64,000 nt of DNA from Lacrimispora xylanisolvens (lineage in GTDB: Bacteria; Bacillota; Clostridia; Lachnospirales; Lachnospiraceae). The stretch lies in contig NZ_PTJA01000003.1 of NCBI RefSeq assembly GCF_002934545.1, positions 434,001 to 498,000 on the forward strand, given 5' to 3'. Positions 35,897 through 44,411 of this stretch are shown here, one piece after another (position 1 is the stretch's first letter; each line of letters begins with the position of its first letter). Made by a program: the position numbers and the translations under genes. Below the pieces are notes generated by a model. That model searched no databases. It worked only from the letters and a program-made list of their open reading frames with translations, and had not been told where the DNA came from.

Positions 35897-36844
35897 ATGA
35901 AGAGAAAGGCTGGGGTATTTCTCTTAATTGCACTGACTGTAGCCTTGTTTGCCGGCTGCAGCAGGAGGAAGGACGAAGCACCTCCTCATGAAGCTCTCAT
36001 ATTTGGTGCCACCTATATGACGCGGAATAATCCATACTTTAATGTTTTGGGACAGGGGATTGAAGAAGTGGTGGAAGCCAATGGAGATATTCTTTTAACC
36101 AGAGATCCCTTGCAGGATCAGAAGAAGCAGAATGAACAGATTGAGGAACTCATCGACGAAGGAATCCGCATGCTTTTCTTAAATCCGGTGGACTGGGAAG
36201 AGGTCCGTCCGGCTTTACTCGCCTGTAAAAAAGCAGGCGTGGCAGTGATTAACGTGGATACTGTGGTGAAGGACCGGGATCTGGTTATATCCGTGATTGA
36301 AACGGACAACTATCAGGCAGGTCAGCTTTGCGCCCTGGATATGATGAAGCGCAGGAAATCTGCGGATATTGTAATACTGGATAATCCCATTCAGATGTCT
36401 ATTACCTACCGGGCACAGGGGTTTACCGATGCCATTGCAGGCAATCCCAACTACCGGGTGGTATACCGGCATGCGGCAGCAGGGGAAATTGAGGTTTCGT
36501 CCAAAGTAATGGAAGAGTTTTTAAGCCAGAATAAAGGGTTTGATGTGGTTCTTGGGGGCAACGACCCTACGGCTCTTGGGGCTCTGGCAGCACTTCAGCA
36601 GGCCAGAAAGGAAGATGGAGTCCTGATCTATGGAATAGACGGATCTCCTGACTTTAAGGCGATTCTGGACATGGGGTATGTGACCGGAACCAGTGCCCAA
36701 AGTCCCAAAGCCATAGGAAGGGTTGCTGCGGAAACCGCCTACCGGTACTTAAACGGAGAACCGGTGGACCCATATATCAGCCTGTCCAGTACTTTTATCA
36801 CAAAGGACAATCTGGCTGAATACGAAATTGACGGCTGGCAGTAG
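35897..36844 (+). CDS. Sugar-binding lipoprotein, probable sensor partner of the histidine kinase
   Basis: The protein has 315 residues with a lipobox (LFAGCSRR, Cys near residue 21) and a type 1 periplasmic binding fold. It is clearly paralogous to the transport binding protein at 32116 (shared GGNDPTALGALAA, YGIDGSPDFKA, D-G-W-Q end) but lacks the long linker. No transporter genes follow. Seven bases after its stop begins a histidine kinase with no large extracellular domain, so this protein most likely presents the ligand to the kinase. It may sense the same sugar that the upstream importer carries. Confidence 0.82.
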   Translation: MKRKAGVFLLIALTVALFAGCSRRKDEAPPHEALIFGATYMTRNNPYFNVLGQGIEEVVEANGDILLTRDPLQDQKKQNEQIEELIDEGIRMLFLNPVDWEEVRPALLACKKAGVAVINVDTVVKDRDLVISVIETDNYQAGQLCALDMMKRRKSADIVILDNPIQMSITYRAQGFTDAIAGNPNYRVVYRHAAAGEIEVSSKVMEEFLSQNKGFDVVLGGNDPTALGALAALQQARKEDGVLIYGIDGSPDFKAILDMGYVTGTSAQSPKAIGRVAAETAYRYLNGEPVDPYISLSSTFITKDNLAEYEIDGWQ

Positions 36845-36851
36845 GTGAGAG

Positions 36852-38165
36852 ATGGAAGACAATAAATATAACGGCAGGATCAGGATTTTGCAGAACGCAA
36901 TCCTGGTTATTAATATTATATCCGTAATGGGGATCAGCACTTTTATATACGCCACAATTGAAAAAATCCGAAGAGCCTACGATGCCAGAGAATTTTTAAA
37001 TGAAATTCAGGCCATCGTCTGGTATCCCTATGCAAAGATCTGGCTGTGCGCCCTGCTGTTGGGATTTCTCACCTTAAGCATGGTGATCAGAGACCGGTTG
37101 TTTCCCAATAACAGCAAGGTTATTTTAACCAGTCTGGTTGCAGATTTTATTGCCTGCTTTGCCATTATCATTGAACTGAATTTCAACTATAACGGAATCC
37201 TGTTGCTGGTTTTTTCCAATGTTATTCTGTATGTAAAAAATGGAAAATCCAGATATATACTGGCAGCCGTTGCCATCGGAAGTTTTATTCTAGCCGATTA
37301 TGAACTGCTGTCAATCTCTTACAGACTGTATTCCATACAGGATTATATTGCATTTTACAGTGCCTCAAAACAGCAGTATTTTCTCAGTGTTTATAACATT
37401 TTCATATCCTTGAATGTAATCCTTTTTGTTGCTTACTGCGTCAATATTATCAATGAGCAGCAGGGAAATATTGATGAAATACACGGATTAAACGAAAAAC
37501 TCCACGATGTAAACGAACAGCTGCAAAAGTATTCTCTTATGGCGGAAAAAATGGCGGAAACCAGAGAACGCAACCGTCTGGCGAGGGAAATTCATGATAC
37601 ACTGGGGCATACACTTACTGGGATTTCCGCTGGAATTGATGCCTGTATTGCGATTATCAGCATCTCACCGGAACAGACAAAAAAGCAGCTGGAGCTGATA
37701 AGTAAAGTCACCAGAGACGGGATTAAGGACATCCGCCGTTCTGTCAGCGAACTAAGACCCGATGCTCTGGACCGATTCAGTCTGGAGTTTGCCATTAATA
37801 AGATGGTAACAGACATCAATGCAGTATCCGAAACAAGAGTCTATTTTGACTGCCGGGTAAGTAATTTAAAATTCGGTGAGGACGAAGAAAATGCCATTTA
37901 CCGTGTGGTTCAGGAAGGGATTACCAATGCCATACGCCACGGGCAGGCAAAAGAGATCTGGGTAACCATGAAAATGGAAAAAGAAGATATTCTGATACAG
38001 ATTAAAGATAATGGAATTGGGTGTAAAGAAATGAAAAGCGGTTTCGGCACCAAGCATATGAAAGAGCGGATTCGTATGCTGAACGGAGCTGTTACATTTG
38101 ATGGAAGTGATGGTTTTATCGTAAATGCAAGAATACCGATCCGGAGGGGAGAGACCTATGATTAA
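36852..38165 (+). CDS. Membrane sensor histidine kinase (HisKA_3 / NarL-LiaS group)
   Basis: The protein has 437 residues. Residues 1-200 contain about six hydrophobic segments with only short loops. A coiled-coil linker (about 205-235) precedes the HisKA_3 dimerisation domain with phosphorylated H248 in AREIHDTLGH. A HATPase domain follows with the N-box VVQEGITNAIRHG and G-boxes IKDNGIGC and GFGTKHM. Lack of an extracellular sensor domain fits signalling through the binding protein encoded just upstream. It overlaps the response regulator by eight bases. Confidence 0.9.
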   Translation: MEDNKYNGRIRILQNAILVINIISVMGISTFIYATIEKIRRAYDAREFLNEIQAIVWYPYAKIWLCALLLGFLTLSMVIRDRLFPNNSKVILTSLVADFIACFAIIIELNFNYNGILLLVFSNVILYVKNGKSRYILAAVAIGSFILADYELLSISYRLYSIQDYIAFYSASKQQYFLSVYNIFISLNVILFVAYCVNIINEQQGNIDEIHGLNEKLHDVNEQLQKYSLMAEKMAETRERNRLAREIHDTLGHTLTGISAGIDACIAIISISPEQTKKQLELISKVTRDGIKDIRRSVSELRPDALDRFSLEFAINKMVTDINAVSETRVYFDCRVSNLKFGEDEENAIYRVVQEGITNAIRHGQAKEIWVTMKMEKEDILIQIKDNGIGCKEMKSGFGTKHMKERIRMLNGAVTFDGSDGFIVNARIPIRRGETYD

Positions 38166-38853
38166 AGTATTGATTGCCGATGATCAGGAACTGATACGCC
38201 AGAGTCTGCAGATTGTCTTAAACAGCAGGAAAGATATGACCGTTACCGATGTGGCGGCAGACGGCCAGGAAGTGATGCGGTGCATCCGCAAAAATAAGCC
38301 GGACGTGATCTTAATGGATGTGCGTATGCCTAAAATGGATGGGGTCCAGTGCACGAAACTTATTAAAGAAAGCTGCCCTCAGATTAAAATCATCATACTG
38401 ACCACCTTTGACGATGATGAATATGTATACAATGCCCTGAAATACGGTGCCAGCGGGTACTTATTAAAAGGAGTCTCCATGGAAGAACTGGCCAATGCGA
38501 TTACGACTGTCTACAATGGCTGGGCAATGATTAATCCGGATATAACAGCAAAGGTTTTAAGGCTGTTCTCCCAGATGGCAAAAGCCGATTACTCCATTAC
38601 AGTCAAAGAAAAGAATATGGATGAACTGACGAGAGCAGAATGGAAGATTATTGCCCAGGTTGAAAAAGGAGCAAGCAACCGGGAGATCGCCCGTACTTTA
38701 AACTTATCAGAGGGGACCGTACGAAATTATTTAAGCACCATTTTAAATAAACTGAATTTAAGAGACCGGACTCAGCTTGCAATCTGGGCAGTACAGACCA
38801 ACGTGAGAAATAAGGTGGAAGGGCGGCCCTTGGAAACAGAGGGGGCTTTATGA
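38158..38853 (+). CDS. LuxR-family (NarL-type) response regulator
   Basis: The protein has 231 residues. The receiver domain has the acidic pair D8-D9, phosphoacceptor D54 in LMDVRMP and the conserved TTFDDDEYV and K-G-V-S segments. The C-terminal LuxR helix-turn-helix (about 160-220) includes ASNREIARTLNLSEGTVRNY. The start at 38158 follows GGAGGGGAG inside the kinase gene. It probably controls the neighbouring sugar genes; its operator is unknown. Confidence 0.93.
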   Translation: MIKVLIADDQELIRQSLQIVLNSRKDMTVTDVAADGQEVMRCIRKNKPDVILMDVRMPKMDGVQCTKLIKESCPQIKIIILTTFDDDEYVYNALKYGASGYLLKGVSMEELANAITTVYNGWAMINPDITAKVLRLFSQMAKADYSITVKEKNMDELTRAEWKIIAQVEKGASNREIARTLNLSEGTVRNYLSTILNKLNLRDRTQLAIWAVQTNVRNKVEGRPLETEGAL

Positions 38854-40166
38854 AAAAAAGGCGCTTTCTTTTAAGTGGGATGATTGGTTTGCTTCTGCTT
38901 TTGGCCTGCTTCTTTCTCTACAATAAAAACAGCCATCCCGTTATTCTGGAATTTGGTATGTTTACCGGAAGCAACTGGGATGTGGCCAGTGCCAACAGTT
39001 TTAAAATATTCGACCGGGCTATCGCAGATTTTGAAAAAAATCATCCCAATGTTAAGATTCACTATTACAGTGGAATTGCAAAAGAGGATTACTCCGAGTG
39101 GTGTGCAGGAAAGCTTTTAGAGGGAAAAACTCCGGATGTATTCATGGTGCTGGATTCTGATTTTGATAAGTTTACTTCTCTTGGAGTGATGAAGAATCTG
39201 GATGATTTAATGTCCTCTGATGACAGCTTTCACAAAGAGGATTTTTTCGCAACTGCTTTGGATACCGGACGGAACGGGGGGCATCAGTATGCCCTCCCCT
39301 ACGAAGTGGTTCCCACTCTGATGTTTGTAAATAAGTCTCTTCTTGCAAAAGAAGGAATTGATATGCCAAAGGAAGACTGGACCTGGGAAGATATGGCTGA
39401 GATTTGTCAGAGGGTTACAAAAGATACGGATCAGGATGGGCTTTTAGATCAGTTCGGAACTTATAATTACAGCTGGCGGGATGCCTTATATACGTGCGGG
39501 GGCAAGCTATACGAGAACAATCAGGCTCAGATATCCTTTACTGACAGCCGGGTCTTAAATGCGGTTAAATACATCAAACGGCTGAATGATATTAATCAGG
39601 GGCAGAGCGTAACACAGGAAGATTTCAATGCTGGAAGAGTGGCTTTTATGCCTCTTACCTTTGCAGAGTACCGAACCTACAAAACCTATCCGTACCGGAT
39701 TAAGAAATATACCAAATTTCAGTGGGACTGTATCACGTTTCCGGCAGATAAAGAAGGCGGAAATATATCCAAGGTCGATGCCCTGCTAATCGGCATCGGC
39801 AGCAAAACCAGACAGGAAGCCCTTGCCTGGGAATTTTTAAAACAACTGACCTATACCGGTGAAATGCAGATGGATGTTTACCGCTATTCCCAGGGAGTGC
39901 CTGCACTGAGAGCTGTGGCTTCTTCCCAGGAAGGGGTGAATTGCCTTCAGGAGGACATGGATGAAGGGGAGCAGGTTATAAGCAGCACACTCTTGTGCCA
40001 TGTCATTGAAAACGGAATCATCGAACCCAAGCTTCTCCAGTATCAGCAGGTCATGAATCTGGCGGATGGAGAGGTCTCCAAAATACTGCAGGAAAATAAA
40101 AATGTGGACAGCAGTATGAAGATTTTTCAGCGGACTGTGAGTAAATATTTACAGCAGCAGAAATAA
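38850..40166 (+). CDS. Orphan family 1 extracellular solute-binding protein
   Basis: The protein has 438 residues. A hydrophobic N-terminus contains LLLLAC, a possible lipobox with Cys at about residue 20, followed by a type 2 binding-protein fold of family 1 (sugar-type). Typical segments are GKTPDVFMV, YALPYEVVPTLMFVNKSLL and W-T-W-E-D-M. It overlaps the response regulator by four bases (ATGA), so it is translated with the two-component system. No permease or ATPase of its class is nearby, so a sensing or accessory role is likely. Confidence 0.82.
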   Translation: MKKRRFLLSGMIGLLLLLACFFLYNKNSHPVILEFGMFTGSNWDVASANSFKIFDRAIADFEKNHPNVKIHYYSGIAKEDYSEWCAGKLLEGKTPDVFMVLDSDFDKFTSLGVMKNLDDLMSSDDSFHKEDFFATALDTGRNGGHQYALPYEVVPTLMFVNKSLLAKEGIDMPKEDWTWEDMAEICQRVTKDTDQDGLLDQFGTYNYSWRDALYTCGGKLYENNQAQISFTDSRVLNAVKYIKRLNDINQGQSVTQEDFNAGRVAFMPLTFAEYRTYKTYPYRIKKYTKFQWDCITFPADKEGGNISKVDALLIGIGSKTRQEALAWEFLKQLTYTGEMQMDVYRYSQGVPALRAVASSQEGVNCLQEDMDEGEQVISSTLLCHVIENGIIEPKLLQYQQVMNLADGEVSKILQENKNVDSSMKIFQRTVSKYLQQQK

Positions 40167-40183
40167 CTAAGATCAGAGTGGAA

Positions 40184-40221
40184 AAGTGGAGTGTGTATAA
40201 AATACATATTCCGCTTTTTTT
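40184..40221 (+). terminator. Terminator after first sensor module
   Basis: AGTGGA-N-TGTGTAT and ATACATA-N-TCCGCT form a long stem ending in T7. Confidence 0.85.
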
Positions 40222-40241
40222 GTTGTGTAAGAATATAATAT

Positions 40242-40258
40242 AATTTCAAGTTGAAATT
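40242..40258. promoter_or_regulatory. Perfect palindrome upstream of sulfatase locus
   Basis: AATTTCAA-G-TTGAAATT is a perfect 17-base inverted repeat. It is followed at once by ATGTGCAATATG (40261-40272) and, in opposite orientation, TGCACAT (40305-40311). This region probably contains the promoter of the sulfatase gene and binding sites for one or more regulators. Confidence 0.5.
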
Positions 40259-40344
40259 ATATGTGCAATATGTTAGAGTAAAATTAATTAAATGAATTAA
40301 TAAATGCACATTAAATATTTTCAGCCGTAAAAAGGAGGATTGTT

Positions 40345-41748
40345 TTGAATCTATTATATTTAAACACTCATGATATAGGCAGATACTTAAATATCTACGG
40401 TTACAATGTAGAAACTCCCAATCTGAATCAGCTGGCAAGGGATGGGATGCTGCTTCGCAACATGCATTGTGCCAGTCCCACCTGCTCGCCAAGCAGGGGA
40501 GCACTGTTAACAGGACAATATCCACATAATAATGGATTAACCGGCCTGGCGCACAGAGGATTTGATATTACAGATAAAAAGAAACATTTAGCAGCATTTT
40601 TAAGCCGGCAGGGGTATGAGACCGTTCTGGCAGGTGTGCAGCATGAGATCAGATCAAGGTCAGAGTCATTGCTTGGCTATGAGAAGGTATTAAATTCCGA
40701 AGCTTATTACCAGAAAGGAATCCGCCAGGAAGAGTTCCTCACTATGCAGGATGAGATGGCAACAAAGGCAGCAGTTAATTACTTAAAATCCAGAAAAACT
40801 ACAGACCGGCCGTTTTACCTGGCTGTAGGCTATGGCTGTACCCATAGGGAATATCCGGATTTGCCGTCAGACTATGACTTTAGCTATATTATGCCGCCAA
40901 AGGGAATGCCGGATCAATCCGGGACAAGACAGGATATGGCCCGATTAAAAATAGCAATAGAACGTATGGACCGGTATTGCGGAGAGATTCTTGAGACATT
41001 AAAGGCCCTTGGGGAATATGAGAAGACGGTGATTGTGTTTACCACAGACCATGGTCTGCCAATTCCAAAGGCAAAGTGTACGCTTTATGATGACGGCACC
41101 GGCGTGGCAATGATCGTCAAAGCACCTGGAGTAACCAGCGCAACTCAAAGTTCAGATGCTTTGCTGTCCCAGATTGATCTGTATCCCACACTTTGTGAAC
41201 TGTTATCTCTGCCAAAGCCGGAGTGGCTTCAGGGCGTGTCCTTTTTGCCGGTTCTAAACCAGACAGCATCAGAAGTCCGAAGCGAGATATATGGAGAAAT
41301 TAATTATCATATTGCCTGCGAACCTGTCCGGGCTGTCCGAACCAACCGTTACAAATACATACGTCATTATCTGACTGAATATCCTTATCAGATTCCCTGC
41401 CATATTGATGACAGCCAGCCCAAAGAAATTTTTCATCAGGCCGGTATTTTTGAACAAAAGCTGCCTATGGAGGAATTATATGATTTAATCGGTGATCCCC
41501 AGGAACGGAATAATCTTGCCGGATGTCCGGAATATGAAAAACAGAAAGTTGAAATGCGAAGTCTCCTGCAATGCTGGCAGCATAAAACAGGAGATCCCTT
41601 AGGGAATACTCAGACTGTATCCCTTCCAAAAGGAGCGATTGCCAGTACACCAGATTCCTACAGCACAAAAACACAGGTAATTCTTCCGGAATGCAGACAG
41701 TATTTAGAAGATTTAAAAGAGGTACTTCAAAATAATATAAAGGGCTAA
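40345..41748 (+). CDS. Cytoplasmic type I sulfatase, N-sulfoglucosamine sulfohydrolase-like
   Basis: The protein has 467 residues of the alkaline-phosphatase/sulfatase superfamily. The formylglycine site is C47 in CSPSR, followed by GALLTGQYPHNNGLTGL as in sulfamidase (SGSH-like) enzymes. Metal-binding motifs THD near the N-terminus and TTDHG mid-protein are present. There is no signal peptide, so it should act in the cytoplasm on imported substrate. The Cys must be converted to formylglycine by an anaerobic sulfatase-maturing enzyme, which is not in the window. The start is TTG, with AAAGGAGG seven bases upstream and no nearby ATG. The substrate is inferred from similarity only. Confidence 0.85.
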   Translation: MNLLYLNTHDIGRYLNIYGYNVETPNLNQLARDGMLLRNMHCASPTCSPSRGALLTGQYPHNNGLTGLAHRGFDITDKKKHLAAFLSRQGYETVLAGVQHEIRSRSESLLGYEKVLNSEAYYQKGIRQEEFLTMQDEMATKAAVNYLKSRKTTDRPFYLAVGYGCTHREYPDLPSDYDFSYIMPPKGMPDQSGTRQDMARLKIAIERMDRYCGEILETLKALGEYEKTVIVFTTDHGLPIPKAKCTLYDDGTGVAMIVKAPGVTSATQSSDALLSQIDLYPTLCELLSLPKPEWLQGVSFLPVLNQTASEVRSEIYGEINYHIACEPVRAVRTNRYKYIRHYLTEYPYQIPCHIDDSQPKEIFHQAGIFEQKLPMEELYDLIGDPQERNNLAGCPEYEKQKVEMRSLLQCWQHKTGDPLGNTQTVSLPKGAIASTPDSYSTKTQVILPECRQYLEDLKEVLQNNIKG

Positions 41749-41775
41749 GCCTGTCATTGTTCGAAAAGAGCAAAA

Positions 41776-41815
41776 TAAAAAGTTGTAATTTCGATAAGGG
41801 ATTATAACTTTTTTA
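41776..41815 (+). terminator. Terminator after first sulfatase
   Basis: AAAAGTT-g-TAAT and ATTA-t-AACTTTT form a stem followed by T-rich sequence, separating the first sulfatase from the importer genes. Confidence 0.75.
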
Positions 41816-41916
41816 TTTCTGACCTGAATTTCTAAAACATTGTTCGGTTATTTGTGAGAAGTGGAATAAAAAATCCATTACAATGTGGTTATATCAAACG
41901 GAGAGAGGTCAGCACA

Positions 41917-43425
41917 ATGAGAGAGAAAGGTGAAGTTGTATTAGAAGTCCGGAATATGTGTAAGAACTTCGGATCAACCATAGCCCTTAACCATGTAGAT
42001 TTTCAAATCAGGAAAGGAGAGATACGAGGGTTAATAGGGGAAAATGGAAGCGGGAAATCAACCGTTTCATCAATTATTGCAGGAATGCAGCCAGCTACTG
42101 ATGGAGAGATGTTTTACCATGGAAAACCATGGAAGCCAAAGACAATGTTAGAAGCGGCGAAAGCCGGAATCGGAATGATCGTCCAGGAAGCCGGAACAAT
42201 CGACAATATCACAGTAGCCGAGAATATTTTTCTGGGGAACGCGGCTGATTTTTTAAAGGGACCCTTTGTCAACAGGAAGGCAATGACAAAGGCCGCCGCG
42301 AAAGCATTGACGGATTGTGGAATTGATTATATTAATGCGTCCTATCCCACCAGACTGCTGGATATGCAAAAGCGTAAGCTGGTTGAGATTGCAAAGGTAA
42401 TGTCTTTGAATCCGGAGATATTAATTGTAGATGAAACTACCACAGCACTGTCCCAGCGCGGCAGGGATATCCTGTATAAAATTATGCACAAGCTGGCAGA
42501 TGCGGGTAAGTCCGTAATGATTATTTCTCATGATATGGAAGAAATGATGACCCATTGTGATGTTCTTACAATTTTACGTGATGGTGAGATTATCGATAAT
42601 CTGGATAAACAAGATTTTGAGGACAGTAAAATCAAGAAACTGATGGTAGGACGTGAGATTCAGGGTAATTATTACCGGAATGACAACGATACCTGGAGCG
42701 ATGAAGTGGTCTTAAAAGCAAACTATATTACCACTCTGAATGATCTCATGTGTTTTAACCTGGAGCTGCACAAAGGTGAGATTCTTGGTATCGGCGGATT
42801 GTCAGACTGCGGCATGCATGCGTTAGGACGTGCTCTCTATGGTCTTGATGAGGTAATTGACGGTGAAGTAGTACTTACAGAAACAAATACGGTTGTAAAG
42901 GACAGTATTATTGCTTTTCAGCATGGCATGGGCTATGTATCCAAAAACCGTGATTCGGAATCCCTGGAACTTATGGCGCCAGTCAAAGAAAACATTCAAA
43001 GCACCGGTTATTGGAAGAATATCTGGAAAAAGCCTTTGATTGATTTTAAGAAAGAGAAAAAGTATGTAACAGATCAGGTGGAAAGCCTGTCAATAAAATG
43101 CCGGGATATCAATCAGCCGGTTCGATTTTTATCTGGCGGCAATAAGCAGAAGGTGGTATTTGGGAAGTGGATTGCCGCTGATTCCAGCATATTAATTCTT
43201 GATTGCCCTACCAGAGGCGTTGACGTAGGCGTAAAAGCTTCCATGTATCAGTTGATGTATGAAATGAAAAAGCAGGGAAAAGCGATTATCATGATCAGTG
43301 AAGAATTACCGGAACTGATCGGCATGAGTGACCGGCTTCTGATTATGCGGGATGGTGCAGTCAGCGGCGAATTTTACCGCAAAGATGGTTTAAATGAGCA
43401 TGACCTGATTAATTACATGATTTAA
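41917..43425 (+). CDS. Ribose-type ABC transporter ATPase with altered second site
   Basis: The protein has 502 residues with two ABC domains. Domain 1 is intact: GENGSGKST, signature-like LLDMQKRK in place of LSGGQ, and ILIVDETTTA with E173. Domain 2 has a degenerate Walker A (GGLSDCG), signature FLSGGNKQK and ILILDCPTRGVD, where Cys430 replaces the catalytic Glu. The RbsA-type ATPase at 33336 keeps that Glu. The frame extends upstream to 41854, but GGAGAGAGG fits the ATG at 41917. It serves the two permeases and the binding protein that follow, importing the substrate of the flanking sulfatases. Confidence 0.9.
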   Translation: MREKGEVVLEVRNMCKNFGSTIALNHVDFQIRKGEIRGLIGENGSGKSTVSSIIAGMQPATDGEMFYHGKPWKPKTMLEAAKAGIGMIVQEAGTIDNITVAENIFLGNAADFLKGPFVNRKAMTKAAAKALTDCGIDYINASYPTRLLDMQKRKLVEIAKVMSLNPEILIVDETTTALSQRGRDILYKIMHKLADAGKSVMIISHDMEEMMTHCDVLTILRDGEIIDNLDKQDFEDSKIKKLMVGREIQGNYYRNDNDTWSDEVVLKANYITTLNDLMCFNLELHKGEILGIGGLSDCGMHALGRALYGLDEVIDGEVVLTETNTVVKDSIIAFQHGMGYVSKNRDSESLELMAPVKENIQSTGYWKNIWKKPLIDFKKEKKYVTDQVESLSIKCRDINQPVRFLSGGNKQKVVFGKWIAADSSILILDCPTRGVDVGVKASMYQLMYEMKKQGKAIIMISEELPELIGMSDRLLIMRDGAVSGEFYRKDGLNEHDLINYMI

Positions 43426-43439
43426 GGGAGGAAATTCAA

Positions 43440-44399
43440 GTGAAACAATTAACAAAAATAAAGGAAAATCGTTATTTCCTGGAAGTGTTTCCTTTTGCTA
43501 TTCTATTTCTTCTTTTACTTGTGTTTGGATTGGGTACAGGAGGACGATTCTTTGCAAAAGCAAATATAACCGGGATTTTTAATCAGGCACTCATAACCGC
43601 AACAGCCACCATTGGTATTGCATTTATCTATACCACCGGCAATCTGGATATCTCCATTGGTGCGGTTATTGCCCTGGCAGCAACGGTAGGCGGAAAAATC
43701 TATCTGGCAACAGAAAACGTAGTTATTATGATTCTGGTAACACTCCTGATCTGTCTGGCACTGATGGCATGGAATTCCACTTTATCTGTCAGCCTGCATA
43801 TTAAGACAACCACAGCCGCAATCGTTATGATGCAGATTTATAAGGCAATCCAGGAATCACTGGTAGGTGCTGTAGATCTGGCTGTACCTTTTGCCATATG
43901 TTCTGCATTGGAAAAAAGCTCATTCCGGATCATTACCCTTTTGATGTATATGGTTCTGGCAATTGTAATTTACAATTTCACCCCATTTGGCAGAGCAATC
44001 CGCTTTATTGGAGGAAATGAAAACTGCGCTACCCAAAGCGGCCTTAGAAAGTCAACTTATATTCGCCTGAGTTTCCTGATTGCAGGAGTGGGAGTAGGTT
44101 TATCAGCCGTTTACACGATTATTCGCGTAGGAACCATTACTACCTCTACAGCCGGCAGTATGGGTATGGATGTAATGCTTGCTACTGTGCTTGGCGGAAT
44201 GTCAATCTTTGGCGGAGACCGTTCCAAATGCTATGCCGGGGTACTGGGTGCAATTACGGTAGTCGTGTTAAACAAAGGGCTTCTTATGATGGGAGTGGAT
44301 AACTCTCTCGTTCAGGGTATCCGGGGTATTTTATTCCTTTTGTTAGTGTATTTAAACAGCGAAAGACCTGATGTATTACCAACCAGAAAACAATTTTAG
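43440..44399 (+). CDS. Ribose-type ABC transporter permease, subunit 1
   Basis: The protein has 319 residues with about eight to ten membrane helices of the BPD-transp-2 family. The motif TTGNLDISIGA corresponds to GGIDLSVG of RbsC, and the cytoplasmic loop VLGGMSIFGGDRSK to the ATPase contact. It starts with GTG after AAGGGAGGAAA, 15 bases from the ATPase. A second, diverged permease lies three genes on, so the channel is probably a heterodimer. Confidence 0.88.
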   Translation: MKQLTKIKENRYFLEVFPFAILFLLLLVFGLGTGGRFFAKANITGIFNQALITATATIGIAFIYTTGNLDISIGAVIALAATVGGKIYLATENVVIMILVTLLICLALMAWNSTLSVSLHIKTTTAAIVMMQIYKAIQESLVGAVDLAVPFAICSALEKSSFRIITLLMYMVLAIVIYNFTPFGRAIRFIGGNENCATQSGLRKSTYIRLSFLIAGVGVGLSAVYTIIRVGTITTSTAGSMGMDVMLATVLGGMSIFGGDRSKCYAGVLGAITVVVLNKGLLMMGVDNSLVQGIRGILFLLLVYLNSERPDVLPTRKQF

Positions 44400-44411
44400 G
44401 AGGAATGAAGA

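Noticed and set aside
41755-41846. Direct repeat CATTGTTCG at 41755 and 41838 as a mobile element footprint
   Set aside because: Only nine bases, no element between the copies beyond a terminator, and no inverted ends; probably chance.
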